DNA of 64,000 nucleotides from Stenocarpella maydis (lineage: Eukaryota; Ascomycota; Sordariomycetes; Diaporthales; Diaporthaceae): the NCBI GenBank assembly GCA_002270565.1, contig NQMI01000047.1, forward strand, positions 103,223 through 167,222, read 5' to 3'. A model generated the notes under the pieces. It was not told the origin of the DNA and searched no databases. It saw only the letters and a list, made by a program, of their open reading frames with translations. Made by a program: the position numbers and the translations under genes. Positions 12,061 through 24,117 of the stretch are shown here, one piece after another (within the stretch, counting starts at the first letter, position 1; each line of letters starts with the position of its first letter).

Positions 12061-13210
12061 TGTCGTAGGCGCCACCATGAGGACGCCGCGCTGACGGGGT
12101 ACCAAGAGACGAGCTCGGCACCACACAAGAGCCCAACGTGGAGCATACTTAGGCGGTCGGTGACACCGAAAACTTGAACGTCAATCATTGAGACGTCGTG
12201 CTGGGAAGACAAACTTTTGATGAGCTGTACGAGGAAGGAGCCGCGTCTTGCTATGAGCGACGACTGACAATCAAGAGAACTGTTGCGTGCTTGGATGGGG
12301 AAGGAGTGGTCATATTAGGGTCATTGGCAGTTTTTGTTCGAGGGACCAAACAGTGATGGCAAAACTATGTGACACGGTACCCAGGTCTACGCTGCGTGAT
12401 GGAGGAAAGTGGAAATGCATGTTGCTAAGATTGTTTGCGTATAGCCCCATACCTAGTTACTTGCCATCATGAGAAACAGGAACAACTATTGGAGGTTTCT
12501 GATGACCGCTTCAAACACGCCCGAGGAGATAAATTGGTTACAAGTGCACGTTACAGTATACTATATTGGTATTTCCAGTTGTGGTTGTTACTGGATGCTG
12601 TATTGGGCCGGATGATTATTCAACTACTGGAAACATGAATGGATCCCGGGAGCATTAAGTAGCCAGATTCACCACATTTTCTTTCCGTAATTCGGGAGCA
12701 ATATAGTCTCAATATAGAATCAAAAGATGAAGGTTAGCTATTATAAATGAAATGATGGCCCTTTGTGAAGACGAAACACTGTTCCTCCGCATTCCTTGCA
12801 CGCAAGCACCCTTACTGATCGTCTTCACCTGGGCTTGTACACAGCGCCAGTGAAATATGCGAGCCAAACATAAGCTCCAATCCCCAGAGCCATAACCGCC
12901 TCATTCAATGGAACCAATTCATTGCACCTGGCAACCAACTCCAGTCACCAGAGCGATAACCATGTCATTCAATGAACCATTTCACTGCGTCTTGGAACCA
13001 AGACCCGGAGACACGCCCTCCAAATCAGAACATTATTTAAACCTTTGCTCTTCCCGTCATTCTATTCCCTTTTATTCGTTGCACCATCTGCACGCCATAT
13101 CTCGGGCAAGCAACAATTGAGAATCTAATATTTTCCGCTTTCCCAAACGCCCAACACATCTTTCCACCAGGGAGGCTGTGCAGTCGGAATAGACAACAAC
13201 ATCGCCCCCC
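12061..13210. other. Intergenic; upstream region of the RNase-like gene
   Basis: No coding sequence is supported. An imperfect direct repeat occurs at about 12890-12990: two segments share the pattern CATTCAATG(G)AACCA..TTCA(T/C)TGC followed by CAACC/GGAACCAA. Pyrimidine-rich sequence from about 13040 to 13190 looks like a fungal 5' UTR or promoter. Confidence 0.35.
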
Positions 13211-15115
13211 ATGCAGGTAAGCTTTGTCCTTATCTAGGCCAAGGAGAACTGCAAAAGCCTGGCATTATTCTAAACAAATTGACACAGGTCTTCCACTTGC
13301 TTGTGGGCATCTTGCTCGCCATCTTCGGCCTCGCCTCTGCCGGCCCTGCAGGGACCCCTACGACGCCTCAGAATGCAACCGGGGTCGTTCTTGGCCCACG
13401 CCGAAACGGCTACAGTGATCTGCCTTCCAGCGCTGCGGATTACAACCACCGCGAGCCATACAATCGAGTACCGGACTTTGCCATGGCTGCTTCCGAAGAG
13501 GATGGTCAAGATGCCATCATCTACAGACGGGATGAGATATACGCCGCCATGCAGGTATGTGCCACTTCTGGATTGAAATGGCCTGCTATGAGCGCTAATC
13601 ATGTGTTTTGTGTGCTTTCAGCAAGGCTACGAGGTCCTCCAGCGAACGCGTGATCCAAGCCCCGGAGAGTGGGTCGAGTACGGAAAGTAAGCAGATACAA
13701 ATACCACTTGCAAGAAGACCTCGGGAGCCTCGTAGGCTCGAACAATTGCTGACAGCACCAGTGTGGAATACCCCTCCTTCGTTGACTTGGATGACGAGGA
13801 ACTCGATGGCACCTACTGGGGACGGCACGGCAGCAACGAACCCATGATGTTTGCATGGCCGCTGCTGTGGACAGAATCATACACGGGCAAGTAACAACCA
13901 GTCATGTACAAGCTGAGCCTTGAAGTAGCATTGAATCGTGCTGACCGGCCCAGGACACAACCAAAACCCTGGCGAGGATCGCGTGGTATTTGACTTGAAC
14001 GGCATCTACATGGGAGTCATCACCCGGCGCGATGGTAGATCGAGACCCGTCGGCGGCTACCACTGGTCTCCTCCAACGGATGCGACTGGAAGATGGGTGG
14101 CCAGGTTCATTGGCGGGAACCGAGGCTTTGACTACAGTGGAGTCCCTCCAGATGGAAGCAGTGCGTACAACCGGCCGCAACGTTGGAACGTTGCCGCCAA
14201 CCAGCGGAGATTCTGGTACGTCGGGGCCAATTGTGGAGGACGAGGCAGGCTTCTACTCTTTACCCGCTGCAATACTGACGCAATAATAGGTGGTCGATGA
14301 ACCCAGGCGGCATGCCGCCAGTCGGGAGCAGCGAGATGCAGGTCAACCCGTCTAGCCCCCCACGAGTGAACATGGCCCCGGAAGGCTCTCCGCTTGCCAG
14401 GGATGACCCGCTCCACTTCCCTCCTATGAACAACTCGACAGGCACCTGGCGCACATACGTGCCAGGAGACCACCGTGTCGCTGGGAACTCCACCCACGAG
14501 TTCGCGTCGGACAACTGCGAATTTGCCCGCGATCATGGCGCCCGGGCCTACTTTCAGAGCTGCCAGACCCAGTGGAACGGCGGAAACACCATGAAGGTCC
14601 GGGTCACTGTCTCAGGCACAGGGTAAGTCGGACCAATATCCTTGAACTAAGCGGCCATGGCTAACAAAGTAACAGTCAGAACACCAAGGGCTGGTGTAGG
14701 GGCATCATCGACAACATGATTGGGACTGTAAATATCATTTCCTAGTGAGCCCAGAAAATCTGTACCGGAATGAGTGACTAACAAGCCATTCCCTGATTAG
14801 TGCAGGTCCTTCCACCTTCTCAACAACCAGTACTCGTGCAACGAGAGGTATCCAGGCACGGCCACGTTTGCCAAGACGCCGTTTCCCGAGGACCCAGGCT
14901 ATGGCCAGATGTCCTTCGGTGTAGACATGCACTTCTACCTGAAGTGGCCGTGGACAGAGGAGGATGCCGACCACGGATGCATGTCTCTGGCAGTAGAGAA
15001 GGGCAGCTGTGGATCAGCTGGGGTCAAGTCACTCAACGGCAGGTGGTGCCGGAACGTGTACTGGAAACCTGAACACCCTCTAGCGGAGTGGAGCAGCGAT
15101 CTTGGCATCCCATAG
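13211..15115 (+). CDS. Secreted RNase-T1-like protein with an eight-cysteine C-terminal region
   Basis: Eight predicted exons (13211-13216, 13288-13554, 13622-13686, 13762-13886, 13954-14215, 14290-14622, 14676-14727, 14801-15115) give about 474 residues. Exon 1 is only ATGCAG. The N-terminus is a signal peptide (MQVFHLLVGILLAIFGLASA). Residues about 140-185 align by eye with the RNase N1/T1 core: WPLL, SYTG, PGEDRVVF (Arg164 kept), GVIT. The catalytic Glu before WP is Ala144 and the His after VIT is Arg179, so RNase activity is doubtful. The remaining ~290 residues hold all eight cysteines, implying disulfides, and match no family I recognise. Intron 4 is GC-AG (GCAAGT). The intron 3 acceptor could be six bases earlier. 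An effector role is possible but unproven. Confidence 0.72.
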
Positions 15116-15846
15116 TCGGATGTGTATGTTGGACCTGGGGGGGGAGGAGTACTACGGACGTAGTGTGAGGCTAGCCTGGTGGGCTAATTGTTGAGCTGTA
15201 GTATAGTTGATGTCAGTGCTGTGACAATGCACGAAGGGCATCGAACCAGAAAGGAGAAACGTACATCATTTGAAAATCCTAAGTTGCCTTCAAGGCGAAG
15301 TAGTGCGTTGTTAACAGTCAGCATGGCGTTACCACTGCTACGCATGGCCTCGAGCCTATCGGAGAGTACCGTACCATGGCAGCCTGCACGAGGGTGAGCC
15401 TCGTGGGGACAGTTGAGACCGCCCAGGGAATAGATACCTACATCGTTTATCCAGTTTTGGGAAGGCTGAGACTAGACCTTGCTGCTGAATCTGTCACTTG
15501 ATTTGCCGGCACGGTAAATGCCTAGTACGGGGCAGCTGGGTGAATTAGTATGCCGGCATCATCAGGTACGTGGACCTGGCCGGCTGTTATCTTTAGCGAG
15601 CGCCAGTGACGATGATACCCCAAGCAATCCGTGCGGCTCGTGCAAATGCCCGCTTTACACAACCAGAATGCTTTGACAGGTTTGAGGTTAAGGGTATAAC
15701 AGTGGCGTGTTGGCTCGAAGAGGAGAACGATCTCGGTAGACGTCTTTCAACACCTGCGATAGTGGCGATGGCACATCCGGGAATCGATCCTTGACGCAAG
15801 CAGAGGAAGCTGATGATTGCATTATTATTACGATACTTTATATAAT
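15116..15846. other. Intergenic, no gene seen
   Basis: Only short overlapping ORFs of 62-69 codons occur, with no recognisable motif. Confidence 0.4.
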
Positions 15847-16092
15847 TTACTCTAGAACGTCGCCCCCGCCTTCCTGGTTCTCGTATATCCTGATTGACTC
15901 TGTGCAGTTCTGATGCACACCAGTCCAGTATTTAGTTGCAATACTAGTAGAACCGATGAACGTCACGTCAGGCTCGAAATCAGAGGGAGGTGGGAAGTAT
16001 CTCCCGTACAGAGGATCATCCGCATATCGGTTCGTCGATGCTATCTTGCCTGATTTAGTCTCATACGGATTCGCCTTGTGGCTTGTGCTCAT
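15847..16092 (-). CDS. Possible small hypothetical protein (81 aa)
   Basis: An uninterrupted 81-codon frame begins MSTSHKANPYETKSG and ends in a Gly-Gly-Gly-Asp tail. It has no signal peptide, membrane segment or domain I know. Composition is ordinary for a coding region (mixed charged and aromatic residues). It stands alone with no supporting splice signals, so it may be chance. Confidence 0.28.
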   Translation of the reverse strand: MSTSHKANPYETKSGKIASTNRYADDPLYGRYFPPPSDFEPDVTFIGSTSIATKYWTGVHQNCTESIRIYENQEGGGDVLE

Positions 16093-16784
16093 GTCCGCGG
16101 TGGCTCAAGACCAATGACAACGCAAACGGTCAAGACATAAAAGTTAACGGCACGAGTTTGTGTTATTTTGAGACCGCGCGGACCATGTTTACGCTACGCC
16201 CAATGCCGAGGTAATTTCAGGCTAACTGCGTCGAATCTAGAATGCTCTATGCTTCAATGGTTAGGAGTTGTGGCGATCATGGGAGTGTCGGATGAGATGA
16301 CGAGTTTAGGGGGGGATCTTCCCGGATGGATTGGATGCTGTGGGATGTTGGAAACGGTGCGCTGTGCCCTTCGATTCCGGCCAGAGAATTTTCGGGCAAT
16401 TAGCCATAGAGGGTCTTCAATCCTATGCGGGGGATATAGGTACCTAATAAATCACAGGGGATCATCATGCCTGTCGACGCTGGGCTACCTATAAAAACTC
16501 CAACGGGCCGACATGAGGAGGATATGCATACTCGCCAGAGGAAACTCGAAGGGAAGAGGAAACGAGCCAGAATTATGAATAACGACTATTTCAATGACGA
16601 ATTTTGGTTCGAATTTGATTTCAATTTCGAAAGCGGTCCGTGTTGTGATGGGCTATCTGGGGTATCCTGCCGATGAATAAATGCATCCTTCCCCCACGCT
16701 AGTTTGGACCCGAGGCCCATAATGATAAAACCAAGCAAAGCCAAAGACCCAATCCAAAATTTTCCTCCGCACTGTTCACCTCCA
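16093..16784. other. Intergenic, no gene seen
   Basis: Between the small ORF and the minus-strand hypothetical gene I see only short ORFs. An AATTTTGGTTCGAATTTGAT-type AT-rich stretch lies near 16600-16630. Confidence 0.35.
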
Positions 16785-17507
16785 TTACACATCGACCTCC
16801 AGCTTCCGGCGCAGTGGAAACAGGCTGTCGTACCCCGTGACGATATAGTTGAGCATGTTGTCCCTCACATAGGCGCCGTCGTCCCCGCCGTCGATGGCCT
16901 CCTCGCTAGCGTCCCAGATGAGGCCCCTGATGATGGCCGATCTCCTTCCGACCTGCTCCCGCACGTACTCCTCACCCAGCTCCTTCTTCCTGGCGCTCAG
17001 CCGGCCGTGCTTCCAGGCTTTGTGGAGCCACTGCCGCCTCAAACTGCCGCAGACCTGGATCCTGAACTTGTACAGGCCCCAGGAAAGCCTGGCGATCCCC
17101 GTTGCTGCTTCCACTTCCCGCGCTTGATCCCGGTGCTTGGCCTCGCGCCTGTGCTCGATCTCGTGGATGTCTTGCATCACCTCGGCCTCGTAGGCGAGGA
17201 ACGTCTGCTGGAGCGGTGCAGCCAGCTCCATGTCGCGGGCGATGATCCAGTGGCGGCGCTCCCGGTCGATGTGGCGCTTAAGGTTGTTGTAGAGTGGTTT
17301 CCCTTCGTGTCCGGGCGCTTGTGGTGCTAACAGCCCCACGCCAGAGTCTGTGGTGGATACATTGCTTGGTCTGCCGACCCAGTGGTCTTGTTGATGCTGT
17401 TCCATGGTCTCTTGGATTGTTTCTAGGCGATGTCTGTTATACGTTTGGTTGGATTGGGCGGGCATGAGAGGTGTGGTCATGCAGGTTGGTTGCATCTGAC
17501 GATCCAT
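16785..17507 (-). CDS. Hypothetical protein (240 aa), charged, helical C-terminal half
   Basis: The frame is open further upstream, to 17711, but that part encodes Thr/His/Pro-rich low-complexity sequence. MDRQMQ at 17507 is the more likely start. The middle and C-terminal parts are rich in Arg, Glu and Ala and probably helical (for example HEIEHRREAKHRDQAREVEA and RRKLEVDV at the end). No catalytic motif, signal peptide or membrane segment is visible, and I do not recognise the family. A TG-rich promoter tract lies upstream at about 17590-17700. Base composition is consistent with coding. Confidence 0.55.
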   Translation of the reverse strand: MDRQMQPTCMTTPLMPAQSNQTYNRHRLETIQETMEQHQQDHWVGRPSNVSTTDSGVGLLAPQAPGHEGKPLYNNLKRHIDRERRHWIIARDMELAAPLQQTFLAYEAEVMQDIHEIEHRREAKHRDQAREVEAATGIARLSWGLYKFRIQVCGSLRRQWLHKAWKHGRLSARKKELGEEYVREQVGRRSAIIRGLIWDASEEAIDGGDDGAYVRDNMLNYIVTGYDSLFPLRRKLEVDV

Positions 17508-18449
17508 GACGGGAAATAGAGTGTTATGTTTTTGTGTTGAGTGATGAGTGATGGAGATTTTTGAAAAGAGTTCAGACAATATACGTAAAAACACAATTGT
17601 GTGACGTATAGAATAGTTGTGATGGAATGCGTGTAGTTGTGTTGGAGTGTGTGGTTGAGTTGGAGTGTGTGTGGTTGTGATGAAAGTTGAGGATCGAAGT
17701 TGGGAAGTCAATTGAGAACCTGGCTGGTATTAAATAGTTGTTTCCCCCTTCAGTTTCCCGGCTATTTTGATTTTCTTCAATTTTGTTTTCCATTAGTAGC
17801 ACTTATCTTGCACTAAGTCTGAACCGCGCCCACCTTGGGCCTCGGTTAAGTGGCTCTTTGCAAAAGCTAAATATTATTTCTTCTGGGAGAAATATGTGCT
17901 GCCTGAGATGCACTGACACTTCCCCAAGGTCGGCTTTAGTGCTGGGGCTCAGATATCGATGTTTCTTTCGACAATTTGTCGAGTGGCTGCCTCGCGGAGT
18001 GAGTTCGTTCAGCGAGAAGGCTGAGTTGAGCCGTGGTAGACTTCAAGTCTGGTATAAATTCCGCGTGCCTCCTGAAAACCTCGGAGCTGGGGGCCCGAAA
18101 ACACGCAGGTACTGAGCGAAATCATGGTATCCCCACGGCATACTAGTAGAAGTCATCTTGAGTGTGAGGCGGAAGATATATGATACCAGTCTTTTGGACT
18201 TGTCGTTGCAATGATCTCTTGTTGTAGTTAGATTATAGGAGGAAGCATGAGTTCCAGGAGAAGGGGAATACTTCGGCGCCGTTAAAAAAGAGGACAACCT
18301 CTCATAAGAGTTTTGACCTCATCATAAACCACAGTGTTGCCTTTCTTTAATTTCGTGCATAGTCTGCCGCAGTACTAAAAATAGACCGTGGGCTGCTAGT
18401 TTAATGGCTAGCCTTAGACTAATCGTTAATCTCCAGCGGCTAAGGGATT
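17508..18449. other. Intergenic, no gene seen
   Basis: It contains the TG/GT-rich tract upstream of the hypothetical gene (about 17590-17700). Past 18300 the sequence grows AT-rich and repeat-like towards the inverted-repeat element. Confidence 0.35.
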
Positions 18450-18790
18450 AGCGGAGCGGGACGTAGATCGAAGCTTACGTACCTAGGCGAAGGGGTCACG
18501 GCGAAGGGGGCCCGATACAGAGGGCCTGTCGAAGACGGCTGGATGAAGAGAGCGGTAAAGGGTAGCGATAAAGGGTATTGATGATGAGCTTACCTAGTTA
18601 GTTCTATTTTTAACGATAGTCCCTACTCTGCAGCTAAATACTTCTAGAGGAGTATCTGAACTAACTAATGTGGCTTACGAATACTTAAATGATTAATATA
18701 GCTTTAGATAACTTTTGGGTGAATTGATTGGTTTAAGAATGCTATGCGGGTTGCATCCCTTGTAAGTTCGATCTACAACCCGCTCCGCTG
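18450..18790. mobile_element. Possible short TIR element (MITE-like), ~341 bp
   Basis: The left end (18450-18478, AGCGGAGCGGGACGTAGATC...) and the reverse complement of the right end (18762-18790, AGCGGAGCGGGTTGTAGATC...) match over about 28 positions with a few mismatches and one indel. The interior encodes nothing. No target-site duplication is evident, so the element is tentative. Confidence 0.5.
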
Positions 18791-19469
18791 AATGACATTG
18801 GCACTAAAAGAACAATAAGAAGATAGGGCGTGCCTAGTGCCTTGTAGTCATGGCCTTCTGGTATTATGTGCTAAAAAGGTCTCACTTTAGAAAATAATCC
18901 AACCCTTCCGTTCCAAAGTTGACAAACTTGGGGGGTTCCATATGTCCCAGCTTCAGTGCCCAAAGGAGAGGCTCGGAGACGAGCTTCCGCCAATAATTGT
19001 TGAATAAAATGGCGACCTGCCTCCGTGATATCGGTTTCCGACGAATGGGAGTCAATGCAATAATCTGGAAAATTAGGCGCTGACATGCTTCAGGGACCAA
19101 GGTCAAGCAAAAACTTCTTACGCCATATACCGCGTGAATTGAGTGGTTGCCATCAACCAGTGAGTGGTTTTCGGTCATCCTATCATCTTTCTTTGGTCCA
19201 GCGGGTGGGCACGGACAAGTCACTGAGTGAGGAGGTGCAGAGTGGAAGCTCACGTTATACTTTAGAGGCTGAGAACAATAAGGATGGAGTGATCTTTGGC
19301 CTAACAGCACTCTGTACCAGGAACTGGCCAAGATAGCTCGACATAGTGCTTGGGGGAATAAAAGATGATCTTTGTTTGAGTTGAGGTATACCAAAGATAA
19401 AGCTGAAATGCTGGACGTAGGACTTTTATATAGACAAAAACGGGCCTCTCATGTAAACAGCTGCTGGGC
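18791..19469. other. Intergenic, 3' side of the Zn2Cys6 gene
   Basis: A 170-codon minus-strand frame (18882-19394) overlaps other frames and shows no family motif, so I do not call it. No other feature is supported. Confidence 0.35.
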
Positions 19470-21900
19470 TTACCACATGCGGCCATCCCAACCATCCATA
19501 GCAGACCCAGCGCCCATCATGTCGAGCGTAAACCCGTTATTCCCTCCCGCCATACTCATGTCTACAAGATCATCTGTGCGCATGTTCCACGGGAATCCAA
19601 GGAACTCCATCAGGTGATCTTCAGAGTTTGGTGACTGTGGGCCTGACCCGTGAGGACCGAGACCAATCGTAGATCCAAGGTCCGGCACAGACCCAGCAGT
19701 GCAGGAAGCAGTGGCAGGACCCAGTCCACCATTACCGAGGCTTTCTCTACCCGCGCCGGCTGGACCTTGTGGTACACCGCATCCTTCGGGGACAGGGCCT
19801 ATCGAGGCATCGCCGCAATGTGAAGTCGGCTGCAGCCCCTGCATCTCACGAACATACCGAGCCTTGGCCATCAACCTCCTGATCGGCTTCCACACCGTGC
19901 CATTGGGCTCAGACATCTGAAGAATCCCGGAATCATAGACACCCATGATGGCGGCCCACGCCCTGTCGCACTCATCGGAGGGAGGCCGGCAGCAGATCTC
20001 AGCCAGGACGTAGCCGATGGCGTGCCACTGGATGTAGGTCTTGGCGTACCACGCCCACCTGACGAGTTGGGGGAGGGTCAGTATGCTGGTGGAGAGCTCG
20101 AGCACCTCAATGGAAATGCTAAAGAGCTTGTCCCGGGTCTCTGCGTCGAGCGGAGGCCGGGGCTCCTGTTGATCAGGCGGTGTTGCGTCCCTGCTGGCTT
20201 GCGTCCTGGCGGGTGTCGGGGTCCTCCCGGCGCTCGAGGCGTTGCTGTTGGGCCCAGGCTGAGGACGGTAGACGAGGAGCCAGAACCGGGCGAATATGAG
20301 CTTGATGACGAGGGAGGACATGAGCAGGACTGGCTCCGAAGGGTCGCAGTGGCGTAGGTACTTGTGGGTGATCCGTTCAACAAAGCTCTCAACTATCGCT
20401 TTTCGTTCACCGACGCCCAACATATCAGGGCTGCTGTCACCGCCCACCCTCAATGGCCCTCTAAACAGCCCAGGCCCGATAAGCTTTGTGCTGGACGCGA
20501 TGTTGATGGCCTCGCACCTAACCAGACAGAAGGTCATGTCCGTCCAGCTGTCCCGTTCAGGAGGTGGCTCTGTCATGTCAGGATAGAGGTCGGCGTCATT
20601 GATGTGAAGAGGTAGCTTGGTGTCTGAGAAGAACTTGTGGATGTTCGCCTCGTACTCCTGGTATTTGGATGAGTGCCCGTCGAGGACGCAGATGTACCAC
20701 CACAGCCGACGGCGAAGCTCGGTATCAAACGGCCTCAAGCCAAAGACGGTCCCGTCGCGGTGGAGTCCCATGCTCTGGGCGATATAAAAAACCAGTGCCG
20801 TCAGCGACCAGGTAGTTCGTGAGTCGTCTTGGTTCCGCAGGGCTGATAGAAAGAGGACGGCCGCCTGTAGGAGTGTCATGCTGTGTGTGTTGAGCAGATC
20901 GGCCCTAGCAAGGGCTTGCTCCACAGCGAACCGATATCTTTCTGTGGCGGCATCCTTTGTCATACCTAGGAGCGCCAGGCACTGCTCATTCGGCAGGCTG
21001 ATGGTTGCGGAGTAGTATATCGCAAACAATAAAGCTTCCGTGTTCTTTTCCAACGAGTCGAGTGAAGAAATGGACTCCCGATATAAGCTCGACAGGGTTG
21101 GCATGTGGAACAGACGAATCACTGTCGCCACATTCTCTGTAAACACTGCAAACAGATTCACAGCTTGGGCTAAGGAGGGATGATATGACAACAGAGAGTA
21201 TGCAAGCGCGCGGAAGCCAAAAAGAGCCGCATTGCACCCTGATGGACCGCTCTCCGACGTTGGGGGTACGGGCTCCAGCGCGGCGACCTCGTCCTCATTC
21301 TCGTCTTCCTCGGCTTCCTTAACCATGTCACGGATCCCATTAACCTGCGGATCAGGATCAGCCATACAGTTAATCATGCCAACGGGTCGCGCTGGGTCTC
21401 ACTTCATTGGCAAGGTTTGACCACAGCACATTTCCCACATAGTAGCTCTGGGAGTTGTTGATTACCAGTCGTCCGAACTGGATATCGACGGGCGCATCGT
21501 TCTCTGCGTGGCTTTCAAACGCCTCTCTAGGCAGCCTATCAAAAACTGGTTTGCGTTCGCCTTTCGACTCGGTGGGACGCTGTATGTTGTCCGTAGCATT
21601 CTTGGGCCGACCATCGCCCAAGGCACCGTGGCCAGTATCGTCCTTCTCATCGGGAGCAAGCTGTTTGATGATATTCTCAAGCCGGCTCAGCTTGTTCATG
21701 AGCTCCGCATTCTCGGCCTTGCGCAACCGCTTCGGCGCACGCCCCGGGCCGGCCGGGTATGAGCACTGTTGGCCGAACCGGGCACAGTGCGAACATGGCT
21801 GGCGACGGTCACATTTGACCTTTCGTTGTCGGCACAACTCACAGCTGCGGATGTGAGCGTATGGCATGGCAGGGGACGCAGCCTGCGACACATCCGCCAT
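19470..21900 (-). CDS. Zn2Cys6 fungal transcription factor
   Basis: Two predicted exons (21900-21403 and 21344-19470) encode about 790 residues. The N-terminal zinc cluster begins CELCRQRKVKCDRRQPCSHC and has its sixth Cys in GQQCSYP, spacing C-x2-C-x6-C-x5-C-x2-C-x6-C. A basic linker and a leucine-containing coiled segment (ELMNKLSRLENIIKQLAP) follow, as expected for dimerisation. The middle-homology domain (PF04082 type) is clear from SMGLHRDGTVFGL and ELRRRLWWYICVLDG. The C-terminus is Gly/Pro/Ser/Asn-rich and acidic, like an activation region. The 58-bp intron has GT-AG ends and keeps phase 0. It would act in the nucleus; no neighbouring biosynthetic cluster identifies its targets. Confidence 0.92.
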
Positions 21901-24117
21901 TGTGCCAAGGCTGATGATTGGGCCGTCCGGGTGTATGTTGTCCGAGTGTGTGCCCAGAGAATCTATTGATTGAGATGGTCCTGTATCCGAAATGCCGTGT
22001 GATGGGGTTAGACTGGTGTTGAGAGCATACTCTCCAGGCTGGAGCTACTGCTCTGCCGATATCTGTGAGGTCGGAGAGGATCGAGCCCGCCCCACACGCG
22101 CGATTCCTTCGCTCGGATAGTCTTATGCGAGCCCGATGCCGACGAGCCGCCTCACGCTAGACCTCGTACCAGGTAGGTCTCATGCCACTTTGGCAAACAC
22201 TCTCTAGTGAGAATCATCGGTGTCAGACCTCATTAATCCTAAGACTATGAACATCTTACACTCATCAGCAGCCCAGTGCTCTTGTGCTGCGTTCCAAAAT
22301 GTGGAGACGTCATGCCTCAAGCTACCAAGCTGCTCAACCACCCCCTTCCCCTAACGGCAAGTGATGCTCACAATAAAGGGGAAGATACGGCAGAACGCAA
22401 TATATCATAGGGCAAAACGGAGCGAAGTCCATCTCAGACCTCCCTCTGGCGTGGTGCTTCGAAAAGTGCCTAGCACGAGCGGTGGTCGTCGTATGTGTCG
22501 TCCAGGGTGGAGGCCGGGAAACTCCGGTCTTTGTGTCCTTAGCAAAAAGATACTTCTCCGGCCCGACCCGATGCCAGGCATCCCCTGACTTATGGTTCTT
22601 GGCTTTACTTTGGATGTGTGGCGTTTGTTTTGTCAGCAATGTCAAACATCTCTTGGGGAACAGTCACCCTTGTGGCCCATCACAACTTGAAGCCTTGACT
22701 AGAAAGAAACGAAGATGTCCTCAAGCCACACGTGGGCCCCATGCGTCTCTTTCAAGCTTGGTGTCCATTCTGAATCTCTGCTCATCCTGTGGTATCTGCT
22801 GTACTGTCACAACTCAACTACACCTACGCACCAGCCCCCCCATTCTCTCAACCAGTCCCTGGTGATCTGCTTGATGATCACTGATCAGCTTGCTCCTCAT
22901 ACAGTGGGCATGCTTCATGTTGACCAGCCAGTTACACAGTAGGCCCGTTAATGCACTTGAAGCTGATATTGTTGAGCCTCACCCCACCAGCTCGCACAGC
23001 ATGCGTACCCTGTGTGTGCCGGACCTCACGATGTCTCATTGCTTGAAGCCCGCTGGCCCATGGCCGAGTCACCAACAAGCCGTCTTCCGTGTAGTTCTGT
23101 CGTGATCCGTCTATTTGTGAGAGCTCCACTTGAACTTGTACATTGAATGGGACCCATTTCCTCTTCATAGTGACTGGCAGCAACGCAGTGACTGTGATCC
23201 GCGATCTGATCTTATCATGCTCCGCCCTCAACCAACCAGCCTTCCCCGATCAACCGCAGCAGCGGCCAATCAGGTAGCCCGATTCTCCCGCGATCTGATA
23301 TTACAGACCGCAAGGCTCTGCAGGCATCGTAATCGCGATGTGCCGCGGAATGCCAGCATTTGGGATTCCGCCGGCTTCCGGTGGACAACGAGACCATCGA
23401 GGGGGCTTCCGAAACTTATTTAAACCCTCTGCCCCCCCCCCAGATTCCTTCCCTCTTTTATTTCCTGTCTGTATCCTCAAACACAAAACGCTCCCACTTC
23501 AATCCTCCTTCATCTTTTAAACTCCTCACACTCCTCACATCACCATCCTTCTCCCTCAAACGGCGACAGAGGTCGCCCCTTCCTGCAAGCCCCCACAGTA
23601 CCCGATCGCCTACCTAGGTACTCCACCTCCAGCTGAGGATATGTCGGTCAACAGCTTCAACCTCCAAGACCATGAGACCCACACATCCAAATTGTGGTAT
23701 GATACCCTCATATCGGGTTGGCGTCCGACAGGTTGCTGACTTTGAGCGCTGTGTAGCGGTTTCAAAACAGCATCCAGGGATCGCAGTCATCAAGGAGATA
23801 TCTAGCTGCTCAAGCGAGAAGTAAAGCGGATTCACGATGCGATCCGGTCAACGGATAAAGCTTGTGATGCATTCTGATGACGCTCGGTCGTGGTGGAGCC
23901 TTTCCGTAAGTAAGCGCCTACATTATAGTGCCCAACAAACTCTTACAGGCTATTGAGACAGAACAAACAAACGGCCAGAGGGTCGTTTTATTAATGGAAA
24001 CGATAACCTCCTTCCCTGTTACACTCCATCACGACAATCAAAGATCATCAAACGGCGGATCGAGGCCCATGCAAGGGGCCTGAGCAAACCTGGAAAACAA
24101 AACAATTCTCTGCCTAC
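21901..24117. other. Intergenic; likely divergent promoter region, no gene supported
   Basis: About 2.2 kb without a convincing gene. A pyrimidine-rich tract at about 23405-23600 resembles a fungal transcription start or leader. An ATG at 23641 gives only a short frame, which could splice at GTATGA (23697) but soon reaches a stop. Confidence 0.4.

Noticed and set aside
18755..18795. TTCGATC-containing stretch reminiscent of a tRNA T-arm
   Set aside because: No cloverleaf can be folded around it; the word is part of the inverted-repeat end.
18882..19394. 170-codon minus-strand frame downstream of the Zn2Cys6 gene
   Set aside because: No motif or splice support, and overlapping frames have similar length.
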